Source of the DNA: Lumbricus rubellus
Taxonomy: Eukaryota; Annelida; Clitellata; Crassiclitellata; Lumbricidae
Direction of reading: 5' to 3'
Assembly: GCA_945859605.1 (NCBI GenBank)
Contig: OX243828.1
Location: 24,181,609-24,245,608 of the forward strand
DNA: 64,000 nt
This document shows positions 1 through 64,000 of the stretch, piece by piece. Position 1 is the stretch's first letter; each line of letters opens with the position of its first letter. The notes beneath the pieces were generated by a model, which saw nothing but the letters and a program-made list of their open reading frames with translations, made no database searches and was not told the DNA's origin. The translations under genes were made by a program, and so were the position numbers.

Positions 1-150
1 GGACCCAGGGCCAATACAGACTGACACGGCTCCATTAGGTAGGATGGTGCGCGAGCATGCATGTTGCTGTCGCCAGAACAGAGAGACAACTCTGTACTCA
101 ATGCACTGCCGGACAGGAAGCCAATGCAAACCCTCCGATAGAGTCAACAT
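1..150 (-). mobile_element. CR1/L2-like LINE, decayed RT C-terminal fragment
   Basis: On the minus strand one frame reads GLHWLPVRQCIEYRVVSLFW, the common LHWLPV..R..Y element of CR1/L2-type ORF2 C-termini. A neighbouring frame then gives APSYLMEPCQSV. The frame change shows decay. It runs off the left edge. Confidence 0.6.
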
Positions 151-199
151 AAAATTGGCTAAAATTAGCGGTGTCGTAGCAGTCCCAAGTATCAGATTG

Positions 200-758
200 G
201 GTTATGACTAGAGCCATGCGCCGACTTGAGAGTGTCGGCGGCGGCGCGCCGACCAACGAAAATCGGCGGCGGCGGCGCCCTCAACATGTCGGCGTCGGCG
301 GCGCGGCGCGGCGTCGTGGGATTAATGTTCAATCGTCGCATACTTATTTTAAAAATTGTTACACAAGCAACCTAAAATAAAAAAATTTGCGTGTTCAGCC
401 ATTATTTTGGCAGCTATCTGGTCTTTAATCAATATCCGGGAAATACAATTATTCTCAGAACAAACGTTCATTTAGAAAATTATACAAAGACGGGAGTAAA
501 ACAGCTTGACAACGTATTCAAATAATTATTCAGACCTCCAGCTTACGTAACCTACTAATAGAAGTTAAAGAACTGTTTGCGCAGTGTCGGTGCTACCTGC
601 ATATTCTATGCTTGGCCTGCCTTATGATCCTCCAAAAATACTTTGGGATTTTTAATATCTTTTTACACTTAATTTCTTTAATCTGCCGAATGAGGCCCAT
701 TTTCCTGACGTGATCTGCTGAAATTGTATAGCTGTACGCATGCAGATTGATTGATTGG

Positions 759-791
<33 letters not shown>

Positions 792-1424
792 GCATACAAG
801 TACGCATACATACATAAACACACTCATATATGCATACATATTATACATACATACTTGCATACATACATACATACATACATACATACATACATACATACAT
901 ACATACATACATACATACATACATACATACATACATACATACATACATACATACATACATACATACATACATACATACATACATACATACATACATACAT
1001 TGTCGCTGACCTAGGTTTTACGCTAAACACGTCTTAAACTCAGGGTTTCGTAATGGGCGATCAAGAATGTTTACTAGAATTTACGTACAACAAGAACACA
1101 CTGCATCTCATTTTTGAAGTATATTATAAATATCAACGTTCAACAAAATCGCAAAATCGACAAGAAAAATCGAAATACATAAGAAAAAATCTACTTCGAA
1201 CTGACGGACGCAACAATTTTTTTTAGCGAAATCATGCAAGAGTTAAAAAAATTCAACAAAAAGAAATAGACGAATCAAAGTGGCATCGGCGGCGCGCCGA
1301 CATTTTTTCGGCGGCGGCGGCGCCGGCGCCGGCGCGACGACCCGAAAAATTCGGCGGCGGCGGCGCCCTCAAGTTGTCGGGGGCGGCGGCGCAGCGCGGT
1401 CGGCGCAGAGCTCTGGTTATGACA
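200..1424. mobile_element. Putative non-autonomous element with GC-rich ends
   Basis: Two (CGG/GCC)-rich blocks (about 222-315 and 1280-1405) share words such as cggcggcgcgccgac and cggcggcggcgccctcaa in direct orientation around an AT-rich kilobase. The outer edges are imperfect inverted repeats (gttatgactagagc near 200 against gctctggttatgac near 1410, extending into gcgccgac/gtcggcgc; about 20 of 25 match). No coding sequence or clear TSD. Confidence 0.4.
841..1000. repeat. (ACAT)n microsatellite
   Basis: About 40 near-perfect tetranucleotide copies, preceded by interrupted ACAT units from 800 and a (GATT)n run at 747-792. The open frames across it are repeat artefacts. Confidence 0.97.
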
Positions 1425-1699
1425 GTAATAGTATGCGAACGGAACTGTACTTAAAAAATTAACTTAACCTCGTTCGTCGTCGTCGTCGCGCCCATCCTCA
1501 TTGCTGCGGATCGGGGATCAGAGTCGACGACGCCATCCTCCTCCATTGCTCTCTGTTCCTCGTGCTCCTCACACAGTCCACCATCGCCATCCCCGTCCAC
1601 TCCTTCACGTCATCCATCCATCTTCTTCTCGGCCTTCCTTGGCCTAACCTCGTTACGAAACGTAAATGATTAATAACATATAATTCTTTAACGTTTCAG

Positions 1700-28208
<26,509 letters not shown>

Positions 28209-28377
28209 ATGTTCGAACACGATGGTTAAAGAACCAGTTGCGATTGTCAAAAGAACCCGAATGTTCAAGGTGAACTGAGGTTCAAGCCATCTCGTCTTCC
28301 AATACAAGAACTTCATTCCAGACGGCTGGTCCCACCACGGAAAAGCCTTCGTCTTCTTGTTGTATTCTAGCAATAAA
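28209..28377 (+). other. Gene 1 3'UTR and polyadenylation signal
   Basis: Noncoding stretch after the stop, with AATAAA at 28372-28377. No other gene feature was seen in it. Confidence 0.55.
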
Positions 28378-28726
28378 CAATGTTTCGCAACGAATCAAAC
28401 TATGGATTTCTATTGTTGCATATTTATTGTGATATTGTTGACATATAAGCCATTAAGTCTACATGCATATTATAGTTTTGTATCGATGTTATTTAGGCTT
28501 TTGATATTTACTCAGACAGGTATTATAATCCACGGACCGTGTTTTAAAAGACTCCTTCACTCGAGAGTCCGTAATCAGCTACCGTACAAATCTTTACCTC
28601 GTCTTTCATTGTAGACTTTTCGGGGAAGACAAACCGATTGATCTTTTGGTATATTCGGTTCCAGGTTCACTAATTAAAATCACCAATCATTAACGCGCGT
28701 AGACCTCTATGGGTATTAAGGGCCTA

Positions 28727-28852
28727 TGTATGTATATTTATTTATAGGCTATACACATAAGCTTATTATAAGCTTCTGTGTATACTATTATAGTATACAC
28801 AGAAGCTTATAATAAGCTTATGTGATACCAAGTCTATAAATAAATATACATA
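28727..28852. repeat. Long palindrome
   Basis: 28754-28824 is a perfect inverted repeat (35-base arms, 1-base centre). The arms extend imperfectly to 28727 and 28852. It lies between genes 1 and 2. Confidence 0.92.
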
Positions 28853-29379
28853 AAGAAATCGAATTTTCCGGCCGAAAATTCTGACGACATTTTTTTAGTC
28901 ATCAGATGGTTTTAGATGATTTTCCGCCCGAAATCCTTTTCTCAAGGTGTCATCTGGTCACCTGGTGCCGTCAACTCTTGGAGCTTTGGCGATGATAGTT
29001 ACGATGTATCATAGTTGTTTTCTTTTGGTGTGCATCATAACTATATTCTTGGCAGTAGATAAAGGGTGGTTTGCCATTGCCTTCCCCCCCCCGTTTTGCC
29101 ATCCGTGTCCGTTCGTTCACCCATCCTATACGGACAGGTTACTAACAGGTCGGACCACGAGAAGGTGGGCACGGTGGACTTTGATTCGCCAGCCCAGGTC
29201 GGTTCCGAGTCTACGCTCCAAGAGGAGTCGTCGGTCGGGTCTCCTCACTGCTCTAGGCTACTCAATTGAATGAGTGACTGACCCGAGGTGTATATCCATA
29301 AATGTCGCGATTTGGTCTTCGCAAATCGCGCTCCCCCCTGCGTAGGCTATGTATAATAGGCCTACACACTTGGTCTTTG

Positions 29380-29537
29380 TGAGGTGAGTATACGCTGTTT
29401 ACCCGCGTATACCGTCGTTTTCAGAGGTGAGTACACGCTGTCATTTTTCCCGGAGGTGAGTGTACGCTGTATACCCGCGTATAGGCTACCCCAGAGCCTT
29501 CTATTACTTCTATTATTCAGTAATAGAAGGCTCTGGG
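29380..29537. repeat. Three diverged ~32-base tandem units and an adjoining hairpin
   Basis: Units start at about 29380, 29424 and 29454 with aggtgagtRYacgctgt; two contain acccgcgtata. Directly after, 29490-29507 and 29520-29537 form perfect 18-base inverted arms around a 12-base loop. Confidence 0.75.
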
Positions 29538-29860
29538 CTACCCTAGAGTGTAACAGCTCTGGTGCTATCTCATAGATTGCACGAGGGCGTGAAAAAGTTA
29601 ATAGAAGGAGGTTAACCTGTTAAAGGTTCGCTGGTTCACTAGGCCTACTGATTGTCTCACGGGTCACTAGCATTACAATAGGGAACAATAGTCTTGCAAT
29701 GACAACGATATTTACTCTGGAGTTTACTTTGTGTAATACGCACCTTTGTCGCTTTAACGTGAGAATTATTTTATGACATAATATTATCATGAGTTTGATT
29801 TGATGTACAAATATTATTCGTGCAATAAACGAAGTTGTAGATTTATATTCAGAACTACGT

Positions 29861-30212
29861 ATGCATAGAACTAGAACGTTAGTCGTGCAGCGCATCTCGT
29901 ACAGAATAGCAGCACTTGTCTGGCGGTGCCTCACTGGTAGTCCTCCGTCCTACTTATCTGATCTCTGTCGCCCTGTCTCTGACATAGCCTCCCGTCGAGC
30001 TTTACGCTCTTCGGCCAATGGGGAGCTGCTGGTTCATCGACATGGTTCATCGTCCACTTGGAACAGGCTTCCGTTTGCACTGCGTTCACTACCTCGGAAT
30101 AATTTGCCTGCTTTCTACCAGTTGCTTAAGGCTTACCTTTTTAGCCGTGGCTGGGCTGGGAACGCCTCTGAGTAGACTTCTTGAAGGGGCGCTATATAAG
30201 TTTTCGGAATAA
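29861..30212 (+). mobile_element. CR1/L2-like LINE 3' fragment
   Basis: Encodes ISYRIAALVWRCLTGSPPSY, WNRLPFALRSL and AYLFSRGWAGNASE, the C-terminal end of CR1/L2-type ORF2, then the tail ggggcgctatataag. 5' truncated; not functional. Confidence 0.75.
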
Positions 30213-30245
30213 ATGAATGAGTTAGACGGAGAGAGAATAGAGACA

Positions 30246-30254
30246 GACAGGAAA

Positions 30255-30288
<34 letters not shown>

Positions 30289-30292
30289 GGAT
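30246..30292. repeat. (GACA)n microsatellite
   Basis: ACAG units, perfect from 30255 to 30289. Confidence 0.9.
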
Positions 30293-30612
30293 AAGCGAGT
30301 CGCACGAACAGATATAAAGTTACACCAGTAGACATGATCGCCCGCAGACATTTTTGCAGGAGGGGGCAAAAGGTTATGGCCACGGTTAATGTAGGCCATT
30401 TGCAGAAAGAGGCTAAAACATGACATAGCAGGAAATTAAGAACACTCATGAGTATTTGTAGAGGTTTCTTAATGTAAATTTCTCTGTTTCACTCTTTTGT
30501 TATTTTTGTTAATTGGGGTTTTTTGGTGCGAAGAGATTTGATGAAAAATCAAAAGTTGTAGTTAAAAAATTAGGCTTGGATTCCTTAAGAGGCGCAGTAA
30601 GTCCATGGAATG

Positions 30613-30830
30613 GGGCGCGGTGGTGTAGTGGTGGCGTCGTTGCCTTGAAGCCGGAAGGTTCGAGGTTCGAATCCACCCTCAACCGTGTAGGGACCTTGGG
30701 CAAGTCCTTCACTCACAATTGCTCAGCGCTCCGGCGTGAAACTCCAATGCAGTGTCCGCTCTGCATTCGGGAGCGCCTCTGAGTAGAGAGAGCTTGAAGG
30801 GGCGCTATAACAAGTGCACATACACATACA
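30613..30830 (+). mobile_element. tRNA-derived SINE, family A, full-length reference copy
   Basis: Begins ggggcgcggtggtgtagtgg (A-box region), has B box ggttcgaatcc, a ~130-base body, and ends gaaggggcgctataacaagtg with a short A/T-rich tail (tacattaatgaataaatga). This copy defines the family for the others in the window. Confidence 0.85.
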
Positions 30831-31016
30831 TACATTAATGAATAAATGAATGAAAAATAGGTGTCAGTCTCCCGAGGCAAGTGCTCACTCTGGCTACTTC
30901 TACATTGTAATCGTAATTCCTAAACTTCTAAGGCACAACTCGAAAGTCAGTCGCAGGCATCAGCTTATTCACGAGCTCTGCACCGAGTTAGAGGACTGTT
31001 CAAAGAATAGTAAGAA

Positions 31017-31559
31017 CATGGGCGCCCGCACATAGGGACAAGGGGGTGGGGGGCAAGTGCCCCCCTTGGAAAATTGAAACTTATTTTTCTCACTACTATT
31101 TTGGGGATTTATAACAAATTTCTTCGCATTAGAGAATTAAAAATCCTACTTTTAACTAATAATTTCAATTTTTTAAACAAAATTTCCTTGCAAAAAGAAA
31201 CAATTGATAATAGAAATTTTTTTAAGTGAAACTAAAAAATTTACATAAAGAAACCTCTGTGAAATATAGCCATGGGCGGAGTTTATCAGGGGCTAGGGGG
31301 GCTAAGCCCCCCCCCCCCCAAGAAGGCCCAAATTCAACTTTTTACCATGAAAATTGTATCCTTTTCGGGGTTAGCCCCCTAAGAAGGCCCAGACTAGGTG
31401 TTAGCCCCTCCAAGAATGGAAACCAAACTCCGCCCATGAATATAGCCATGCATGTTCTTAACTCCCCGCTTTGCACTTTTTTTTACCTCCTGCTAAAAAT
31501 GTTTAACGTTGACCATCGTGTTTTGCCCCCTACTGCAAAAATTTCTGCGGGCGCCCATG
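31017..31559. mobile_element. hAT-like MITE with perfect 8-bp TSD, host of a nested MITE
   Basis: TSD agtaagaa at 31009-31016 and 31560-31567. Inverted ends catgggcgcccgca / tgcgggcgcccatg. No transposase. It contains the second element 31271-31438. Confidence 0.85.
31271..31438. mobile_element. Nested hAT-like MITE with perfect 8-bp TSD
   Basis: TSD aatatagc at 31263-31270 and 31439-31446. Inverted ends catgggcggagttt / aaactccgcccatg. 168 bases, with a long C run inside. Confidence 0.85.
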
Positions 31560-32309
31560 AGTAAGAAGGAGGTCCGAGTCTGGTTATCAGAGGGGCTACA
31601 TGTTAAGGTGGATGTCATTCAGGAATGGAAGGTTGAGGAGGCCGATGATCGTATGATTAGGTGCATGAATTCTTTTCAACAGGTGAGACGTCAGTTTTGG
31701 ATGAAAATCCAGAGGAGTGATTGAATAATATTGAGTCTTTTTATAAAAGTTTGTCTACGTCTTGAAATTCGTAAGATTATGCACTTGTAACAAAATTGAC
31801 AAAAACCTGGCAAATTGCAGTCTTGATTTTATTTATAAGCCTATATACATAACGCCGGAGAATAATCAAGTCTCTCTGGTGCAATTTCGGTCTATTGCAG
31901 AGAAATTTCAAGTTTTTACATTAGTGTAATTTATTGATTATTTTGTGCAGTTGTGAAAGGTTGCATTACAGCGAGATTCCAATTAAGCTATTATCAAAAC
32001 TATGTGCATGGGCACCTGCATGGGGAGGGATAAAAACCCAATGTCATGGATACAGTTTTTAGCAAGAGCCTAAAAGATGCAGGGCAGGAAATTAGAAGCA
32101 TGATTATTTCAATAGTGGTTTCCATACGTAGGTATCTTAGTTTTACTTTGTGCATCAATCATCATTAGTATAATTAGTGTAATTAATTCTCTAATGCGTT
32201 TTTTTTAACTCAACAGTAATCATTAGAAAATATGTTTCAATTTTCCAGTGGGGGCAAATGCTCTCTTGTCCTTATGTGCGAGCGCCCATGCCTGCAGATG
32301 CAGTTATTG

Positions 32310-32462
32310 CATGAGGGAAAGAAAAAGAACGAGAGAGAGGCAGAGAGAGAGACAGCGAGAGACAGAGAGACACAAAGAGAGAGAGAAAAAAAGAGAGACA
32401 GATAGAGGGACAAAGAAAGAGACAGACTCACAGACGAGGAGAGAGACTGAGAGAGGCAGAGT
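32310..32462. repeat. (GA)n-rich array
   Basis: Imperfect GAGA/GACA purine-rich stretch directly left of the mariner element. Confidence 0.9.
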
Positions 32463-32469
32463 GGATATA

Positions 32470-33448
32470 CAGGGTGGGCCAATAGAAATGCAACAACTTT
32501 GACGCCTTATAACTTGAACAATTTTTATCCGAACATCGTGATCAATATACTAAATTGAAGGTAATTATCCATTCTACTACTGTGTAAAATCTTGCGCTGA
32601 TATACGGCACGGTTTAAATAACAAATTTGGTGCGGCGCACACCTCTCAATTTTGAATGTAAATAATGAACATCATGGCGCCGCTCATGGAAGAGGATAGA
32701 ATTTTATTCAGGATTTTAAGAGTTGAAAAAGAATACAATGCACATAAGATGTTGATATAATTCCCTTCTAGAAAGTGGAATAAATATGCTCTACATCGAT
32801 TGATTAAACAAATTGATGCCACGGGAACGTCTAACAGCCGCAACTGTGGTCGCAAACGCCCTCCCGCCGGCGCATCGTTCACGTCATACGGTTGCCTATC
32901 TGAACGCTAACGTACCAGAGTTTATTGAACCGGAGAACTGGCCACCGAACAATCCGGATTTAAACCCGGTTGACTATTCGATCTGGGGTTGTCTTCAGCA
33001 ACTGGTCTATCGTGAACCGATACGTGACGTTGAACATTTGAAAAATTGATTGTTTACTGCTGGGCTGAAATAACCCGAGCAGTGGTCGTCTCGTGTCCAT
33101 GCTGTCATTAAAGCACGTGGTGGACATATTGAATATTTGTTTGACTGATGATAAATTCACTCAAGATATGAATTGTTATTAATTGTTAGAACTAGTGATT
33201 GTTTAGAATTGAGTCATTGACATATTCAGTTGAAGACTTTTGTGTTTTTCTTGCAGTTTCATGGCAAAAAAGGGACATCGAACATTAATAGCATTATCTC
33301 AAAAAGTCGAAATAGTATCTCTTAGATATTTTTCAGAATGATAAAATGAATAATTATGTTCAATCTGATACATAGGCCAAGACGCTAAGATAACAATTGT
33401 TTAAGTTATAAGGCGTCAAAGTTGTTGCATTCCTATTGGCCCACCCTG
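32470..33448 (+). mobile_element. Mariner/Tc1-like element, internally deleted
   Basis: Ends cagggtgggccaata / tattggcccaccctg, arms of about 45 near-identical bases (to ...gacgccttataactt), TA target (tata both sides). 979 bases, with only the C-terminal part of a transposase inside. Confidence 0.88.
32813..33148 (+). pseudogene. Mariner transposase C-terminal fragment
   Basis: Reads WPPNNPDLNPVDYSIWGCLQ, with the NPDLNP.DY..W motif around the second/third catalytic Asp. After a stop near 33047 the same frame goes on to QWSSRVHAVIKARGGHIEYL, the usual end. The N-terminal DNA-binding part is deleted. Confidence 0.8.
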
Positions 33449-33654
33449 TATATGGTCGCCTGGGGACATACATGGACAATTGGACATGTATACATACATA
33501 CATACATATATGTGTAAAGACTATACATAATTATATTACCCGAACATCCAAAATGATCGTGTCTAAGCTCGTGCTTATAGTAAAAAATAATCGATATGTG
33601 AATTCTATTAAACTAATAATACTAATAGTCCTGGTTGGACTATAGATACATGCA

Positions 33655-33878
33655 GTCATGCATGCATGCTTGCATACATACGTACATACATACATGCATA
33701 CATACATACATACATACATACATACATACATACATACATACATACATACATACATACATACATACATACATACATACATACATACATACATACATACATA
33801 CATACATACATACATACATACATACATACATACATACATACATACATACATACATACATACATACATACATACATACA
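33655..33878. repeat. (ACAT)n microsatellite
   Basis: More than 40 ACAT units, preceded by CATGCATG variants. Confidence 0.97.
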
Positions 33879-34095
33879 AGAACACACAAATGCATGGAAC
33901 TATGCCTACTTGCTTAATACTATTTATGTATATGTTATCATTGGCTGCAATTGTCTTTAGATAGACATAGTCCTCGAAGTGATGCGTGTACTGTAGGTCA
34001 ACCTGTGATAATGAAGAGAGGCCTAAAGGTTCACTGCCGAGAGATATCGAGCATCGCTATGATTAAACTTAAGTTCTACCTAGCAATCTATTATG

Positions 34096-34167
34096 TTAAG
34101 ATTAAATCTTAACGGCTTCAGATCAACTTCTGTGACAAATTTTGTCACAGAAGTTGATCTGAAGCCG
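34096..34167. repeat. Two adjoining palindromes upstream of gene 2
   Basis: 34113-34167 is a perfect 27-base-arm palindrome with a 1-base centre. Directly left is ttaagattaaatcttaa. They lie about 235 bases before the gene 2 ATG. Confidence 0.92.
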
Positions 34168-34179
34168 ATATTTGACTTC

Positions 34180-34285
34180 TGACTTATGGCCGTCCGGCGA
34201 TGCCTTCCGCACGCGTCAGCCGCTCTCCCATGGTAGCTCTCCACTTTTGTCTATTCTGTGCCACATGCGTTGCCTAAGCCGATAC
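34180..34285 (-). mobile_element. Possible LINE RT C-terminal remnant
   Basis: Minus frame ATHVAQNRQKWRATMGERLT resembles the A..V..DR..WR motif at the end of many LINE ORF2 proteins. Short and weak; part of it may now be gene 2 5'UTR. Confidence 0.35.
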
Positions 34286-34401
34286 TAGGAAGTGAAAAAT
34301 AGGGTAAGCTTAGAAATTCATTTGTACGACGTTCCTGGTTAGACTACTGGTAGATAGTTTCAAAGTCGTATGAGAACAATTCGGATGTTCACGTGCCAAG
34401 A

Positions 34402-61503
<27,102 letters not shown>

Positions 61504-61533
61504 GTAAGAAATCATTTCTAATTACGCCACCGC

Positions 61534-61655
<122 letters not shown>

Positions 61656-61699
61656 TGCGTTAGACCTACTTACTTGCGTTTAACAAGTAGGTCTACATT

Positions 61700-62680
61700 G
61701 AGAGATTTTCACATACCTCGTAACGCAGGGCAGATGCTACGGCCTTGGCGCTGCACTGCCAGAATTTTGACCATGTGCTCGCCATAAAATAATGGATCAC
61801 TGTTCTAGGTAATCAGAAACTTCAATGCGGTGGATTTAGGCCAGTTTTTACTGCGATATGCCATAGGGCCTACATCTGGCAGAAAAGTTCCGTGTTATAG
61901 TTGAATAGTACGAAAGCTGAAACATTTGAAATGCTGGCGTCCTGTTGTAAAGGCCTTTCTCGACGGACTCTAAATATCGTTTTTACAGGTAAGCGATTTT
62001 TTTTCTCTGTGCTATCAAATAAACGTGTTTTGATCAGTGTTTGCCTTCATCGCATAGGCTTATACAAAATTATACATTGCGCGGTGTAGACGTAGGCCTA
62101 TTTCTAAATTTTTTGCGGCTCTGCGCATTTGTTGATGTTATTTCTTTTTTGCTTTATAATTGTTAGAAATAAAAAGTGCTAATTCTAATTAGACCTACAT
62201 GTATATAGGCTTTGTAGAAAGATCCATTCTTGAATGTTTCATTGATGCAGAGAAGTTATGTGCTCACAGGCCACAGGGTCAGACCAAATCCCCGAAATCT
62301 GAATCCCCGAAAACGCTGAAAATAGGCTACACAAAAACCCGGTTTCCCGGAAACAGGTTTGTAGAAAGCGGCCGAATTCCGAAAGCTATTAAGAGTTAAC
62401 TAAATAAATTGCAATGATTCTGCTAGTGTTACTGATAACACAGTTTAGTGTCTAAAATTTCAGGTCGCGCCAGACAATCGATTTAGGGGATCCGGTCTAT
62501 GTACCTTTTGAAAATTCGGGCCGAAGTTGCTTTGCAGTTTGCACACCTCTGTTCTTAAAGAATGGAATCAACTAAATTAGATCTACCTAGTAGTCTCCTT
62601 AATGAACTTCTTGGTCTTGCTTTGTTCCTTTTCTGCAAGCGTTTGAAACCTATTTTCTTTGATTTTGGTTTGGTGCTGTC
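61700..62680. other. No gene recognised
   Basis: Downstream of the last clear gene 2 FN3 exon. AT-rich with scattered aggcctac words. A short tandem (ccccgaaatctgaatccccgaaaac near 62290) is all I noted. Confidence 0.4.
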
Positions 62681-62681
62681 A

Positions 62682-62738
62682 GGTCGGGAGCACCTCTGCG
62701 GTGTTTCTTTGAAGTGGCGCTATATAAATTTATGATTA
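62682..62738 (+). mobile_element. CR1/L2-like LINE 3' tail
   Basis: ggtcgggagcacctctgcggtgtttctttgaagtggcgctatataaattta: end of ORF2 and tail only. Confidence 0.6.
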
Positions 62739-62961
62739 CACCTACGACTGACACTTCCTTTGCAGCTCAAATGCACTGCCTTTCTGTCAAGCACCTGCCA
62801 AGTTGCATTATTTTTATCCTGTCGGATGACTTTCCTCGTCCTGTTTCAGATGACTTTCCTCGCCCAGTTTCACATTTTGGAGTGGCTGCATGTGTGTCAA
62901 ATTTAATTAAGCATAATGATGTGCTGTAATTGATTCATGGTCGTACTTTCTTTTTCTGCAG

Positions 62962-63012
62962 ATTTACGTTGAAGATTACCGACATAGCAAAGAAGTGACT
63001 GGTGGCAATTAG
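62962..63012 (+). CDS. Candidate alternative terminal exon of gene 2
   Basis: Strong acceptor (ttctttttctgcag|att). In phase 0 it reads IYVEDYRHSKEVTGGN then TAG. Phase 0 matches the donor at 60462, and the join YTFT|IYVED gives a plausible FN3 F strand, replacing exon 61434-61503. AATAAA lies at 63305-63310. If used, gene 2 makes an 800-residue secreted protein without TM or PTP. It could also be chance or belong to another transcript. Confidence 0.4.
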   Translation: MYVEDYRHSKEVTGGN

Positions 63013-63304
63013 GCGAAAGATAATGACCGCCAAAGTGAACATAGACCTACTTAATTTTGTCAGAGCATTTCACATCGTCGAGTTTCCAACACTACTATAA
63101 CAAGTTCCAAACGAGACTAAAGACATAAAGAAGCAGTTCTATAAATATTTATCGTTCCCTAGCATTTGAAGAAGGACGTCCGAAAGGAACACCATCTACG
63201 ATTATTATCTGCAATGTTGTTTCGGAACAGTCGTCCCTCAATCTATGTCTGTTGTGTCACGTGATTACGTCTGTTGACCTGAAAGAGCAATTATTCCGTG
63301 TGAA

Positions 63305-63310
63305 AATAAA
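63305..63310 (+). terminator. Possible polyadenylation signal for gene 2
   Basis: AATAAA 293 bases after the stop of the candidate terminal exon at 62962-63012. A second AATAAA sits near 63885. Confidence 0.35.
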
Positions 63311-63319
63311 AGCAAAAGC

Positions 63320-64000
63320 TTTTAATTACTCTTCAATTTAGAACCTGTAGGCCTATAACTCTGTGAGTTTGCTTCTTTTCTACAAATGCCTGAAGATGAT
63401 TTTCTTCTATCCTGATTTCATTTTTACAGGTTTTGAGCACTGACGAGCATGTATTGAAGTGCATGTGTGCATCGTAAATTTACAATTGCCTTTGATGGCA
63501 GAAATTGCGAGTTACTTGCCAGCTCAGGGTAGTGCCAAATTTTGCATGCTTGGTGACACACATCAGTGCACAACTTGCGAACTGCCCATGCAAACCAAGT
63601 GCACCTATCAAACACATTGTTTAGCATGACGGTAGTATCTAACATTTGAGATGTGAGCAGAAAGCAATTTCTTCTCAACATTATTGGTGATCATGAAGTG
63701 TTCGAATGAATTAGGTTTGAAGTGGATTTCTTTGAGTGGCGATTGGTTGGATTTGATTTTAAATATGTTTCCCTATGCTTAGAGTCTTCGCCAACTGAAT
63801 TCATCGTTGCATGGATCGCTGCTCTGCAACCTCATATTTGATGAAATGCAATCCGAAAGCACGTTCAGTACAATGGCAAGGAGAATAAAGGATTTGTTGA
63901 TTTGTGTAGCTACTCGATTTGTCACCTACATTGCTGAACATGTTTGTCGCAAATTTTATAAGACAATTAAAAAACGGTGCAAATTCTCGTTAATTGTTTG
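63320..64000. other. No gene recognised
   Basis: Right edge. No motif-bearing exon was found on either strand. An AATAAA near 63885 and a weak acceptor at 63782 are noted under rejected items. Confidence 0.4.

Noticed and set aside
593..1037. Open frames made of YVCM / HTYI repeats (also at 16022-16409, 33531-33964, 34999-35455, 51215-51542, 52459-53380)
   Set aside because: They translate (ACAT)n or (TATG)n microsatellites in all frames and have no gene context.
30613..30690. tRNA gene
   Set aside because: A- and B-box-like sequences are present, but the cloverleaf is not sensible and the unit recurs as a dispersed SINE with a LINE-like tail.
62766..62929. Possible gene 2 exon after a tttgcag acceptor, phase 1, ending DVL*
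   Set aside because: Phase would fit donor 61503, but the peptide has no FN3 character, contains a tandem SDDFPRPV repeat and follows a LINE tail directly.
63783..63840. Possible terminal exon SSPTEFIVAWIAALQPHI with AATAAA near 63885
   Set aside because: Phase 1 fits donor 61503, but the acceptor has a weak pyrimidine tract and the peptide is short. Kept only as an alternative to 62962-63012.

Overview
The window is animal nuclear DNA: intron-rich genes with GT-AG splice sites, domain-bounded phase-1 introns, long microsatellites and many transposable elements. The Gmr1-type LTR retrotransposon (Ty3/gypsy reverse transcriptase with a copia-like domain order, first described from deuterostomes), the tRNA-derived SINEs, CR1/L2-like LINEs and the recurring TAGGCCTA-like motif suggest a marine invertebrate deuterostome, but the species cannot be fixed from the sequence alone.

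Two paralogous + strand genes organise the window. Gene 1 (exons from 1700 to 28208; its 5' part lies left of the window) encodes a receptor-type protein tyrosine phosphatase of R3-like layout: FN3 domains, a membrane-proximal ectodomain, one transmembrane helix, a juxtamembrane segment and a single PTP domain with intact [13 protein letters not shown] and Q-loop motifs. I could chain 22 exons with no phase conflict to a stop at 28206-28208 and an AATAAA at 28372. Gene 2 (from an ATG at 34402) has a signal peptide split over two exons and then at least seven FN3 domains. Its exons from 54729 on repeat gene 1's exons 1700-6059 in order, in phase and nearly in length, so the two genes are a tandem duplication. 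Gene 2's transmembrane and phosphatase exons, if they exist, lie right of the window. A phase-compatible exon at 62962-63012 with a stop and polyA signal could instead give a secreted, FN3-only product.

Region by region: 1-1700, decayed LINE, a GC-capped putative element and (ACAT)n; 1.7-8.6 kb, gene 1 ectodomain exons with hAT MITEs and SINEs in the introns; 10.1-18.9 kb, transmembrane and PTP exons, with two copies of a LINE carrying a restriction-like endonuclease; 18.9-25.9 kb, a recent antisense Gmr1-like LTR retrotransposon (TSD AATTA, nearly identical LTRs) in a gene 1 intron; 26.7-28.4 kb, last gene 1 exons and 3'UTR; 28.4-34.2 kb, intergenic, with perfect palindromes, nested hAT MITEs and a mariner relic; 34.4-35.7 kb, gene 2 signal-peptide exons; 35.7-43.3 kb, a long intron holding a mariner, LINE remnants and a CR1/L2-like LINE with an intact 818-codon ORF; 43.3-61.5 kb, gene 2 FN3 exons with nested hATs, a mariner MITE splitting a microsatellite, SINEs and a minisatellite; 61.5-64 kb, candidate 3' end of gene 2.

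Exon calls rest on splice sites, phase continuity and protein-family motifs read by eye; no alignment or database search was run.
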